From Finegoldia magna ATCC 53516 (lineage in GTDB: Bacteria; Bacillota; Clostridia; Tissierellales; Peptoniphilaceae), in NCBI RefSeq assembly GCF_000159695.1, contig NZ_CM000955.1, forward strand, positions 1,590,524 to 1,654,523: a DNA stretch of 64,000 bases, read 5' to 3'. Within the stretch, counting starts at the first letter, position 1. Every line of letters begins with the position of its first letter. Under the pieces are notes generated by a model. The model had not been told where the DNA came from, ran no database searches, and saw only the letters and a list, made by a program, of their open reading frames with translations. The translations under genes and the position numbers were made by a program. This document shows, piece by piece, positions 7,682 to 15,644 of this stretch.

Positions 7682-10312
7682 ATGACAGAAAAATATGTTT
7701 ACGGTTTTAAAGAAGGTAATAAAGACATGAAAAGCCTTCTTGGTGGAAAAGGTGCCAACTTAGCCGAAATGACTAACATGGATATACCTGTTCCAACAGG
7801 ATTTACCATTACTACTGAAGCTTGTAACAAATTTTATCAAGAAGATGAAAAATTATGGGATGGATTATTTGAAGAAATCAAATCTCATATTGAAGAAACA
7901 GAAAAAGAATTAAACAAGAAATTTTCCGATGAAGAAAATCCTCTACTATTTTCTGTTCGTTCTGGCGCTGTAATATCTATGCCAGGTATGATGGACACAA
8001 TCTTAAACCTAGGTTTGAATGACAAATCTGTTATTGGCTTAGCTAAATCAACTAATAACGAAAGATTTGCTTATGATTCATATAGAAGATTTATTCAAAT
8101 GTTTTCAGATGTTGCAAGAGAAATTCCTAAAGTATTATTTGAAAACGAATTAGATAAAATAAAAGAAGAAAAAAACGTTACAGATGATACAGATCTTGAT
8201 AGCGAAGATTTAAAGAAAATTGTTGAAAAATTCAAAGAAATCTACAAAGAAGAAATGGGCGAAGATTTTCCACAAGACCCTATCGATCAATTACGATATG
8301 CTATAGAAGCTGTTTTTAGATCTTGGAATAATCCTAGAGCAAAAATTTACAGACAATTAAACGGCATAGATGATAATTTAGGTACTGCAGTAAACATTCA
8401 ATCAATGGTATTCGGTAACATGGGAAATACATCTGGAACAGGTGTTGCATTCTCAAGAAACCCTGCAACTGGTGAAAATAAATTATTTGGTGAATTCTTA
8501 ATGAATGCACAAGGTGAAGATGTTGTTGCTGGTATAAGAACTCCTCAACCAATCAGTCAATTACAAGATGTTATGCCTGAAGTATATGAACAATTCCATT
8601 CTATAACTAAAAGATTGGAAGAACACTACAGAGATATGCAAGACTTGGAATTCACAATAGAGAATTCTAAATTATATTTACTTCAAACTAGAAACGGAAA
8701 AAGAACTGCTATCAGTGCGTTAAACGTTGCAGTAGATCAAGTAAATGAAGGTTTGATTTCAAAGGAAGAAGCTATTTTAAGAATTGAACCAAATAGTTTA
8801 AATCAACTCCTACACCCTACTTTTGATCAAAAAGAATTAGAAAATGCGGAAGTTATTACAAAAGGTTTAGCTGCTTCACCTGGAGCCGCTAGTGGTCACG
8901 TTTATTTTAGTGCTGAAGATTGTAAAGCAGCTGCATCTAAGGGCATTAAATCAATATTAGTTCGTCAAGAAACATCTCCTGAAGATATCGAAGGTATGAT
9001 TAAAGCTGAAGGTATCTTAACTGCAAGAGGCGGTATGACATCACACGCTGCTGTAGTTGCACGTGGAATGGGTGCATGTTGTGTAGCAGGTGCTAGTGAA
9101 ATAAGAGTAGATGAAGAAAACAAAGTAATAAGAGGTAAAAATATCGAAATCAAAGAAGGAGATTTGATTTCTTTAGATGGTAGTACTGGATATGTTTATA
9201 AAGGAGAAATTTCTAAAGTAAGTCCAGAACTAACTGGTAACTTTGCCCAATTTATGCAATGGGTTGATGAAATTAAAAGATTAGGTGTAAAAACTAATGC
9301 AGATACTCCTAAAGATGCACATCAAGCAAAAGAATTTGGTGCTGAAGGAATTGGATTAACAAGAACTGAGCACATGTTCTTCAACGAAGAAAGAATTCCA
9401 ATCGTTAGACAAATGATTCTTTCAAACACTACAGAAAGAAGACAAAAAGCTCTTGATAAATTAAGACCTTTCCAAGAAGAAGACTTTTATAATATATACA
9501 AAGAAATGGGAGATTTATCAGTTACTATTAGACTTTTAGATCCACCTCTTCATGAATTCTTACCAAAAGAAAAACACGACATTGAAGAATTAGCAAAAGA
9601 AATGGATTTAACATACGATGAAGTAAATGATATTATTTTGGAACTTCACGAAGTAAACCCAATGCTTGGACACAGAGGTTGTAGACTAGCTGTAACTTAT
9701 CCAGAAATTTATAGAATGCAAGCAAGAGCAATTATTAGTGCTGCTCTAAAAGTCAAAGAAGAAACTTCACATGAAATAGTTCCTCAAATTATGATTCCAC
9801 TTGTTGGAGAAAAGAGAGAATTAAAATACGTTAAGGATCAAATAATTGAAGAAATCAATCAAGTATTTGAAGAAACAAATCAAAAATTAGATTATCAAAT
9901 TGGTACTATGATTGAAATACCAAGAGCATGTTTAATGGCTGATGAAATTGCTGAAGAAGCTGACTTCTTTAGTTTTGGTACAAATGACTTAACTCAAATG
10001 TCATTTGGTTTCTCAAGAGATGATGCCGGTAAATTCTTATCAGAATATAAAGAAAAGAAAATCTATTCAAGAAGTCCATTTGAAAGATTAGACCAAGAAG
10101 GTGTTGGTCAATTAATAAAGATTGCTATTGAAAGAGGTAAATCTTCAAATCCTGATTTGCACGTAGGTATTTGCGGTGAACACGGTGGAGATCCTGAAAG
10201 TGTGGAATTCTGTCACAGAATTGGATTAGATTATGTATCTTGTTCCCCATACAGAGTTCCAATCGCAAGATTAGCAGCAGCTCAAGCAGCAGCAAGAGAA
10301 AAATTAAAATAA
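7682..10312 (+). CDS. ppdK: Pyruvate, phosphate dikinase
   Basis: Interconverts PEP, AMP and PPi with pyruvate, ATP and Pi; in anaerobes it can serve glycolysis or gluconeogenesis. The 876 residues match the bacterial form. Order: N-terminal ATP-grasp domain (GGKGANLAEM at about 21), central swivelling phosphohistidine domain with GGMTSHAAVVARG (catalytic His455, regulatory Thr453), and a C-terminal PEP/pyruvate TIM barrel with FGTNDLTQ and GICGEHGGD (proton-donor Cys831). The start ATG at 7682 follows AAGGAG. Directly downstream is a strong terminator (10324-10357), so ppsR-ppdK is a two-gene unit. Confidence 0.98.
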   Translation: MTEKYVYGFKEGNKDMKSLLGGKGANLAEMTNMDIPVPTGFTITTEACNKFYQEDEKLWDGLFEEIKSHIEETEKELNKKFSDEENPLLFSVRSGAVISMPGMMDTILNLGLNDKSVIGLAKSTNNERFAYDSYRRFIQMFSDVAREIPKVLFENELDKIKEEKNVTDDTDLDSEDLKKIVEKFKEIYKEEMGEDFPQDPIDQLRYAIEAVFRSWNNPRAKIYRQLNGIDDNLGTAVNIQSMVFGNMGNTSGTGVAFSRNPATGENKLFGEFLMNAQGEDVVAGIRTPQPISQLQDVMPEVYEQFHSITKRLEEHYRDMQDLEFTIENSKLYLLQTRNGKRTAISALNVAVDQVNEGLISKEEAILRIEPNSLNQLLHPTFDQKELENAEVITKGLAASPGAASGHVYFSAEDCKAAASKGIKSILVRQETSPEDIEGMIKAEGILTARGGMTSHAAVVARGMGACCVAGASEIRVDEENKVIRGKNIEIKEGDLISLDGSTGYVYKGEISKVSPELTGNFAQFMQWVDEIKRLGVKTNADTPKDAHQAKEFGAEGIGLTRTEHMFFNEERIPIVRQMILSNTTERRQKALDKLRPFQEEDFYNIYKEMGDLSVTIRLLDPPLHEFLPKEKHDIEELAKEMDLTYDEVNDIILELHEVNPMLGHRGCRLAVTYPEIYRMQARAIISAALKVKEETSHEIVPQIMIPLVGEKRELKYVKDQIIEEINQVFEETNQKLDYQIGTMIEIPRACLMADEIAEEADFFSFGTNDLTQMSFGFSRDDAGKFLSEYKEKKIYSRSPFERLDQEGVGQLIKIAIERGKSSNPDLHVGICGEHGGDPESVEFCHRIGLDYVSCSPYRVPIARLAAAQAAAREKLK

Positions 10313-10323
10313 TTAGTTTTATT

Positions 10324-10357
10324 AGATAGAGTAACTATGTTTACTCTATCTTTTTTT
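10324..10357 (+). terminator. Rho-independent terminator of ppsR-ppdK
   Basis: An 11-bp perfect stem (arms 10324-10334 and 10341-10351) with a 6-nt loop runs straight into a T7 tract (10351-10357), 11 nt after the ppdK stop. Confidence 0.92.
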
Positions 10358-10370
10358 GGTTTCTATTAAA

Positions 10371-10398
10371 TTATTATAGGCACAATTTATGGTATAAT
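10371..10398 (+). promoter_or_regulatory. Promoter for the FemAB-family gene
   Basis: -10 TATAAT at 10393-10398 with a -35-like TTATTA at 10371-10376 (16-nt spacer). It is placed between the ppdK terminator and the gene starting at 10423. Confidence 0.6.
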
Positions 10399-10422
10399 GT
10401 ATGAAGTTAAGGAAGTGATAAA

Positions 10423-11652
10423 ATGGCTTACGAAATGGTTACACTTAGTAGTGAAGAGCATGATAATTTTGTTAAAAACCATAAATATGGAGAATTAAAT
10501 CAAATATATAAATGGCAGTTCGTAAAAAAAGGATGGATCGGAAAAAATATTGGAATTAAAAAAGACGGCAAACTTGTTGGCGCTTGTTTAATCTTATTAA
10601 GAAAACTCCGGGTTCTTCCCTATTATTTTGCTTATGCTCCAAAAGGACCTGTAATTGATTATGAAAATAAAGAAGACTTAAAAGCAACTATCCAAATTTT
10701 AAAGGATTTTTGTAAAAAGAATAAAGTTTTTTCATTGAAATTTGACCCTCAAATCTCTGTAGAAACTGATGGATTGATTGATTATTTAAAAGAACTCGGA
10801 TGCTACCATCATGGTTTAAAAAAAGGATTAGAATACAATCAGCCTAGATATTATATGATAACTGATATAGATAAGTCAGAAAAAGAAGTCATGAATTCTT
10901 TTCAATCTAGAACTAAAAGTGTTGTAAAAAAATCGTTGAAAAACGGACTTGAGTGTAAAAGATGTGACAAGAATGAATTATCTAAGTTTTCAAAATTAAT
11001 GGAAATTACAGCTAAAAGAGATGAGTTTAATCATAGAAGTCACGAATATTTTGAGAATTTATATGATGTTTTAGCTCCAGATGACGATTGTGAATTATAT
11101 CTAACTAAACTTATACCTTCAAGTGTAAAGAAATCCAATGAAAATGAGTTAGATCAAATAGATAAACAAAAACTCAAAACTAAAAATAAATTGGAAAAGG
11201 ATATAACAGATGAGAAAAAGAATAATTTTTTAAAGGAACTAGATGTATTAGATAATAGAAGAGCAAGATGTAAAGATTTGATTGACCAAATGGATGAATA
11301 TATTGAAAATGGTGTTGATGAAATTGTATTATCAGGAGCTTTGTTAACATTTTGTGGCAAGAAATCATATTACCTTTACGGAGCATCTTCAAATGATTTT
11401 AGAGATTTAAGTCCAAATTATTTAATGCAATGGACTATGATAAAAAGAGCTATAGAAAAGGGATGCACTTCGTATGATTTCGGAGGAGTATCAGGTTATA
11501 CTCCGGAAGATAATGTTGAAGACCATGAAGCCGGACTATATGAATTTAAGAAAAGATTTGGTACTGAAATGTTAGCTACAATTGGAGAGTTTGACATAGT
11601 ATTTAATAAATTTATCAATAAATTATTTGAGTTCGCTTTAAAACACAGATAA
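10423..11652 (+). CDS. FemAB/FemX-family aminoacyltransferase (peptidoglycan interpeptide bridge)
   Basis: Expected to add an amino acid from aminoacyl-tRNA to the stem peptide lysine of lipid II or nascent peptidoglycan. The 409-residue sequence has the two GNAT-like halves of the Fem fold: an N-terminal half (KWQFVKKGWIGKNIG, YAPKGPVIDY) and a C-terminal half with YLYGASS, LMQWTMIKRAIEKGC and the closing YDFGGVSGY motif. Between them, about residues 228-290, is a Lys/Glu-rich helical hairpin like the coiled-coil arm of FemA/FemX. GGAAG precedes the ATG. It forms a single-gene unit. Which residue it adds, and whether it adds first or later bridge residues, cannot be told from sequence. Confidence 0.9.
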   Translation: MAYEMVTLSSEEHDNFVKNHKYGELNQIYKWQFVKKGWIGKNIGIKKDGKLVGACLILLRKLRVLPYYFAYAPKGPVIDYENKEDLKATIQILKDFCKKNKVFSLKFDPQISVETDGLIDYLKELGCYHHGLKKGLEYNQPRYYMITDIDKSEKEVMNSFQSRTKSVVKKSLKNGLECKRCDKNELSKFSKLMEITAKRDEFNHRSHEYFENLYDVLAPDDDCELYLTKLIPSSVKKSNENELDQIDKQKLKTKNKLEKDITDEKKNNFLKELDVLDNRRARCKDLIDQMDEYIENGVDEIVLSGALLTFCGKKSYYLYGASSNDFRDLSPNYLMQWTMIKRAIEKGCTSYDFGGVSGYTPEDNVEDHEAGLYEFKKRFGTEMLATIGEFDIVFNKFINKLFEFALKHR

Positions 11653-11655
11653 TAT

Positions 11656-11694
11656 AAAAACAAGGATTGATTATGATATCAATCCTTGTTTTTT
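11656..11694. terminator. Bidirectional terminator between the Fem gene and the MATE gene
   Basis: A long near-palindrome with arms at 11657-11671 and 11678-11692 and a 6-nt loop. An A run lies on the left and a T run on the right, so it can terminate both converging genes. Confidence 0.88.
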
Positions 11695-13033
11695 AATCCA
11701 ATAAATATTTTAATTTATTTTTGTACACTTTTCTGTAAAATACAATAAACAAGCTAATTCCCTTACATATAACAAGTGAGGATATAATTACCCATATCCA
11801 CTCTATTCTCAAGTTATTATACATAACTAAAAGAGATAATGGAATTCTTATGAAATTAAATATAATTCCATTTATTGAAGGATACTTTGTTAATGAAATT
11901 CCATTAAAAAATCCTGTAGTAGCTATTTCTACACACATGAATATTTCTGAGATTGATAATATTCTTAAATACACTACCCCTATATTTAACGTATTAGGAT
12001 CATCTGGAATAAATAGCTTAAATAATTGAGGTGAAAAAGTAAATAAAAATATAGTAGTAAATATTCCTATACCAATACATATTTTCATTCCTTTTTTATA
12101 ACCTTCCATTACTCTAGAATAGTTTTTTGCTCCATTATTCTGAGCAATGAAAGTAGATAATGCAACACTGAATCCACCAACTGTTAACCAAGTTATAGAT
12201 TCTATTTGATTGCCTATTTTTTGTGCCGCTATAGCTTCTTTTCCCCAATGAGCTATAATAGCAGCCATTATTATAGAAAACGTCGCAAAAAGGCATTCTT
12301 GAAGAGCTATAGGAAATCCTAAATCAAAAAGTCTTTTTGCATAAATTAAATGCATTTTTTCCTTCAAATATTTAAAATATTCAAATCTAACTATCATAAA
12401 CATAATACATGCGGACATTTGAGCGATAAAAGTTGCAAGAGCAGCGCCTTTTATTCCCATTGGTTTTATAAATCCAAATCCAAATATCAAAACAGGGTCT
12501 AATACTATATTAATTCCCAATGCAATTGTGTTTATTATAAAAGGAATTTTGCTTTCGCCTTGTCCATTTAATATTCCAGTTAGAACTGGATTTATAAAGT
12601 TAAAAAATATTGAAGCTACAAAGAATCCGTAATATTCAAAAGCTAGCTTTGTAACAGATTCATCCAGATTAAAGAAATGTATTATTTGTACTTTAAATAA
12701 AACCATTAAGGAAATAAATACAAATCCAACTATTAAGGCAAATTTTATAGCATTAGATATGTATTTTTGTACAGAATCCATATCTTTTTTACCAATGCTA
12801 TCTGCTACAGATATTTGTACCCCTACACTAAGCATCATACATATTGCATAACTTAACCATCCAAAAAAACCTACAGTTCCAGCTGCAGCCACTGATTCAA
12901 TAGAGAGTCTTCCCAACCAAAATAAGTCCATCAAATTATAACTCATCTGTATAAAAGACGTTGCCATAATTGGTAATGATAGGCTTATTAATTCCTTATA
13001 AATATTACCTTCAGTAAGATTTCTAGTTTTCAA
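11693..13033 (-). CDS. MATE family efflux transporter
   Basis: A 446-residue polytopic membrane protein with about 12 hydrophobic segments. The N-terminal LPIMATSFIQMSYNLMDLFWLG and the repeated half later (FPIALQECLFATFSIIMAA) are typical of MatE domains, which export drugs or metabolites by Na+ or H+ antiport. The stop overlaps the convergent terminator. The start is TTG at 13033, preceded by a GGATGGTG stretch; I see no better ATG. It lies 13 nt downstream of hslO and may be cotranscribed with it. The substrate cannot be predicted. Confidence 0.9.
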   Translation of the reverse strand: MKTRNLTEGNIYKELISLSLPIMATSFIQMSYNLMDLFWLGRLSIESVAAAGTVGFFGWLSYAICMMLSVGVQISVADSIGKKDMDSVQKYISNAIKFALIVGFVFISLMVLFKVQIIHFFNLDESVTKLAFEYYGFFVASIFFNFINPVLTGILNGQGESKIPFIINTIALGINIVLDPVLIFGFGFIKPMGIKGAALATFIAQMSACIMFMIVRFEYFKYLKEKMHLIYAKRLFDLGFPIALQECLFATFSIIMAAIIAHWGKEAIAAQKIGNQIESITWLTVGGFSVALSTFIAQNNGAKNYSRVMEGYKKGMKICIGIGIFTTIFLFTFSPQLFKLFIPDDPNTLNIGVVYLRILSISEIFMCVEIATTGFFNGISLTKYPSINGIIFNFIRIPLSLLVMYNNLRIEWIWVIISSLVICKGISLFIVFYRKVYKNKLKYLLD

Positions 13034-13046
13034 TTAACACCATCCT

Positions 13047-13925
13047 CTATATATTATCTCTTAACTCTATTAAGTCCTCTTTAGTAAAATTATATTTTTC
13101 ATGACAAAAATCACATACCAATTCAGCCTTGCCATCTTCTTCTATCAATTCATTTAATGTTTCTCTTCCCAATGAAATCAAAGATCTTTCAACTCTATCT
13201 CTAGTGCAATCACATAAATATTTCACTTCTTTTTCACCCAATAATTTTAAATCAAAGTCTGCAAAAAATTTATTTAAAACATCAAAAGGATTTTCATGAT
13301 TTACAAATAGAGAAGAAATTGGTGGAAATTTATTGATATCTTTTTCCAATTTATCAATTAATGATTCATCATATCCTGGTAATGCTTGAATAAATAAGCC
13401 TCCAGCACTTTTAATTGATAAATCAATATCTACCAATACACCCAAAGCGACAACAGTTGGTCTTTGATCTGATTGATAGAAATAATTACTAAAATCTTCA
13501 GCTACTTCACCACTCACCAGACTAGTTTGACCTATGTAAGGTTCTTTTAATTTCAAATCTTTTATTACTGTAAGCAGACCATCATTACCTACAAAATTAC
13601 CAACATCCAATTTTTTATTAGATTTTGGAGGTAAATCTACTTCTGGATGACTTACATAACTTTTTACCTCTCCTCTACCATTTACTGTAGATATTAACAT
13701 TCCTCCATGTCTGTTTCCTTGCAAATTTAATGTAATATTATGTTTGTCATTTTTTAATTCGTGACTCATAATTGAAGCCATTGTACTCAATCTTCCCAAC
13801 GCAGCAGATGCTGTTGCTGATGTATTATGAATATCTCTAACCGATTGTACTAATTCCGTTGAATCAACAATTATAAATCTAAATGATTCTGTAGAATCGG
13901 TAGCAATATATAATTTATTTATCAT
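13047..13925 (-). CDS. hslO: Hsp33 family redox-regulated chaperone
   Basis: A cytosolic holdase switched on by oxidative unfolding, which protects proteins during oxidant and heat stress. The 292 residues are typical. The C-terminal redox switch is complete: CxC at Cys238/Cys240 and CxxC at Cys271/Cys274, which bind zinc when reduced. The N-terminal region has [15 protein letters not shown] and [13 protein letters not shown], characteristic of Hsp33. GGAGG precedes the ATG. It follows the cspA terminator and leads into the MATE gene, so it may have a promoter in the short gap after cspA, though I could not identify one. Confidence 0.95.
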   Translation of the reverse strand: MINKLYIATDSTESFRFIIVDSTELVQSVRDIHNTSATASAALGRLSTMASIMSHELKNDKHNITLNLQGNRHGGMLISTVNGRGEVKSYVSHPEVDLPPKSNKKLDVGNFVGNDGLLTVIKDLKLKEPYIGQTSLVSGEVAEDFSNYFYQSDQRPTVVALGVLVDIDLSIKSAGGLFIQALPGYDESLIDKLEKDINKFPPISSLFVNHENPFDVLNKFFADFDLKLLGEKEVKYLCDCTRDRVERSLISLGRETLNELIEEDGKAELVCDFCHEKYNFTKEDLIELRDNI

Positions 13926-13937
13926 ATAACCTCCAAA

Positions 13938-13959
13938 TAAAAAACCCCCTAAAAAGGGG
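13938..13959 (-). terminator. Terminator of cspA
   Basis: A CCCCT / AGGGG stem (13946-13950 and 13955-13959, 4-nt loop) followed on the minus strand by a T run (13939-13945), 19 nt after the cspA stop. Confidence 0.75.
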
Positions 13960-13977
13960 CATATTAATAATATTTTA

Positions 13978-14181
13978 TTATAATTTTTTTACATTACAAG
14001 CTTGAAGACCTCTAGGTCCATCGGCGATATCAAATTCAACTTCTTGATTTTCTTCTAGTTTCCTATATTCGCCGTTATCTTCCAATGCAGTATAATGCAC
14101 AAACACATCTCCATGATCTTCTGTTGAGATAAATCCGAAGCCTTTTGTAGCATTAAACCATTTTACAGTCCCTTTTGTCAT
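13978..14181 (-). CDS. cspA: Cold-shock protein (CspA/CspB family)
   Basis: A 67-residue single cold-shock domain that binds single-stranded RNA and DNA and acts as an RNA chaperone. RNP1 (KGFGFIS, about 14-20) and RNP2 (DVFVHYTAL, about 26-34) are intact, as is the [10 protein letters not shown] start. I begin at ATG 14181, with GGAGGAAAT upstream. A further in-frame ATG 10 codons earlier would add residues absent from the family and bury the ribosome binding site. It is a single-gene unit with a promoter at 14222-14250 and a terminator at 13938-13959. The 5' UTR of roughly 35 nt is short for a cold-induced csp gene, so cold induction is uncertain. Confidence 0.95.
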   Translation of the reverse strand: MTKGTVKWFNATKGFGFISTEDHGDVFVHYTALEDNGEYRKLEENQEVEFDIADGPRGLQACNVKKL

Positions 14182-14221
14182 ATTTCCTCCAATATTTAAC
14201 GTAGTTTTCATTTACTATATT

Positions 14222-14250
14222 AATATAACATACACAATAAAAATATACAA
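14222..14250 (-). promoter_or_regulatory. Promoter for cspA
   Basis: Minus strand: -35 TTGTAT (14245-14250), a 17-nt spacer and -10 TATATT (14222-14227), about 40 nt before the cspA start. Confidence 0.65.
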
Positions 14251-14268
14251 CGAAATAATTATCGTTAA

Positions 14269-14985
14269 CTAATAACATATAAATAATGCACGTTGGGTAC
14301 AATTATTAAGAGTTTTACCTGTATCAAAATCTATTATTTTAACAGTATTAAAACCACTGTTGTACAACATAAATCTTAGTGCATCCAAACTATAAACTTT
14401 TTCTGTTTGAGTTTCCCTAATCCTTTGATAAGAATTATCCTGATTTTTCACAAAAAAGTCAATATAAAAATCTATCAAATTATCTTCTTCATAATATTGA
14501 TTAACCCAAGTATAAAAAATATCCTCATATTCATACACAAAGTGATTGTTACCCATTACTTCTATTAGCTTATAAGGAGTGTTTACATCAAACATAAACA
14601 CTCCTGTACAATTTTCATTAATATTTGAGAACAAATTCTGTAGTTTTTCTGAGTCTAGTATATAGTTTATTGTATCTAAAGTAGAAAAAATAAAATCATA
14701 ATTTTTTGTTAGCTCTAATTGACATAAATCCTCATTAATAATATTGATATTAGAAAATTTATCTGCACAAATTTTCAACATTTCTTTACTAAGATCCACT
14801 CCAGTATAATTAATTGAAGAGTTATAGAAGTATTTTGTCATATTTCCACTACCGATTCCTAACTCAAGAATAGATTCTGGTTTTATGTCTAATTTTTTTA
14901 ATTCTTTTTTGATAACTTCAGAATACTCTTCATAATCAATATCAAAAGTTAATTTATCATAAATATACGCAAATTCTTTATACAT
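14269..14985 (-). CDS. Class I SAM-dependent methyltransferase
   Basis: A 238-residue Rossmann methyltransferase with SAM motif I ILELGIGSGNMTKYF near residue 40 and the acidic loop GVDLSKEML near 60. Its overall shape resembles the small-molecule methyltransferases of the YqeM type that sit near housekeeping genes in Firmicutes. The start ATG at 14985 overlaps the end of hpt by 8 nt, so it is coupled to that gene and is the last of the rel-dtd-MBL-valS-hpt unit. The substrate is not recognisable. Downstream is the cspA promoter. Confidence 0.8.
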   Translation of the reverse strand: MYKEFAYIYDKLTFDIDYEEYSEVIKKELKKLDIKPESILELGIGSGNMTKYFYNSSINYTGVDLSKEMLKICADKFSNINIINEDLCQLELTKNYDFIFSTLDTINYILDSEKLQNLFSNINENCTGVFMFDVNTPYKLIEVMGNNHFVYEYEDIFYTWVNQYYEEDNLIDFYIDFFVKNQDNSYQRIRETQTEKVYSLDALRFMLYNSGFNTVKIIDFDTGKTLNNCTQRALFICY

Positions 14986-15502
14986 CTTGATTCCAAATGA
15001 AAATGTAAGGTATATTTCGATATGATGATTTATAGTTCAAACCATAACCAACTATAAAGACATCATCGATTTCAAAACCAACATAATCAGCGTTATATTC
15101 AACTTGTCTTCTGCTTGGTTTATCAAGCAATACACATGTTTTAACACTTTTTGGATTTTTTTGTTTAATATATTCCAAAGTATTTACAATTGTATTTCCA
15201 GAATCAATAATGTCATCAACTATTAACACATCATAGTTTTCTAAATTTTCTCTTACATCAGTAAGAATTTTTACTTTACCTGTAGATTTTTCAGCGTCTT
15301 CATAAGAAGATGTAGTCATAAAATCAATACAAATTGGCATATCTATCTGTCTAACCAAATCAGACATGAACATAAAACTTCCTCTAAGAAGAGATACTAC
15401 ACATAAATTTTTATCTTTGTAATCTTTGGTAATTTGAGCACCTAATTCTTTAACTTTTTCTTTAATTTGTTGTTCACTTAATAATATTTCTTCTTTCATC
15501 AT
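14978..15502 (-). CDS. hpt: Hypoxanthine phosphoribosyltransferase
   Basis: Salvages hypoxanthine (and usually guanine) with PRPP to IMP/GMP. The PRPP-binding signature DVLIVDDIIDSGNT is at 91-104, and the base-binding end (DYVGFEIDDVFIVGYGLNY) has the usual lysine-free HPT pattern. Its 174 residues are typical. Two adjacent ATGs (15502, 15499) are possible; the second is better spaced from GGGGTG. The first 29 nt of the coding region overlap the end of the small ORF at 15474-15644. In many Firmicutes hpt lies by tilS and ftsH, but here it is downstream of valS. Confidence 0.95.
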   Translation of the reverse strand: MMKEEILLSEQQIKEKVKELGAQITKDYKDKNLCVVSLLRGSFMFMSDLVRQIDMPICIDFMTTSSYEDAEKSTGKVKILTDVRENLENYDVLIVDDIIDSGNTIVNTLEYIKQKNPKSVKTCVLLDKPSRRQVEYNADYVGFEIDDVFIVGYGLNYKSSYRNIPYIFIWNQDV

Positions 15503-15644
15503 TCACCCCTGTATTAGAATTAATTACATCCTCATCTATCTTTTTTTCGATCTTCTTCAATGATACTAAAATTTTATTTAAAGTATATTGTACGCTGATC
15601 AAAACCATAATCAAAACAAAATCAAATATGATTTCGAATTTCAT
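15474..15644 (-). CDS. Small single-pass membrane protein of unknown function (56 aa)
   Basis: An open frame of 56 codons lying between valS and hpt, too short for most gene callers. Its ATG shares one base with the valS stop (TAATG), and its TGA lies 29 nt inside hpt, so it fits the translational coupling seen along this operon. The product has a short acidic start (MKFEIIFD), a hydrophobic stretch (about residues 8-20, VLIMVLISV at its core) and a charged helical tail (KKIEKKIDEDV). That pattern suggests a small inner-membrane protein. I do not recognise a family. No strong ribosome binding site is visible, so expression would rely on coupling to valS. Without it, the 141-nt gap would be the only long one inside this unit. 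Confidence 0.5.
   Translation of the reverse strand: MKFEIIFDFVLIMVLISVQYTLNKILVSLKKIEKKIDEDVINSNTGVNDERRNIIK

Noticed and set aside
8334..9153. Minus-strand ORFs inside ppdK
   Set aside because: Antisense to the highly conserved PPDK catalytic regions; no ribosome binding site or family resemblance.
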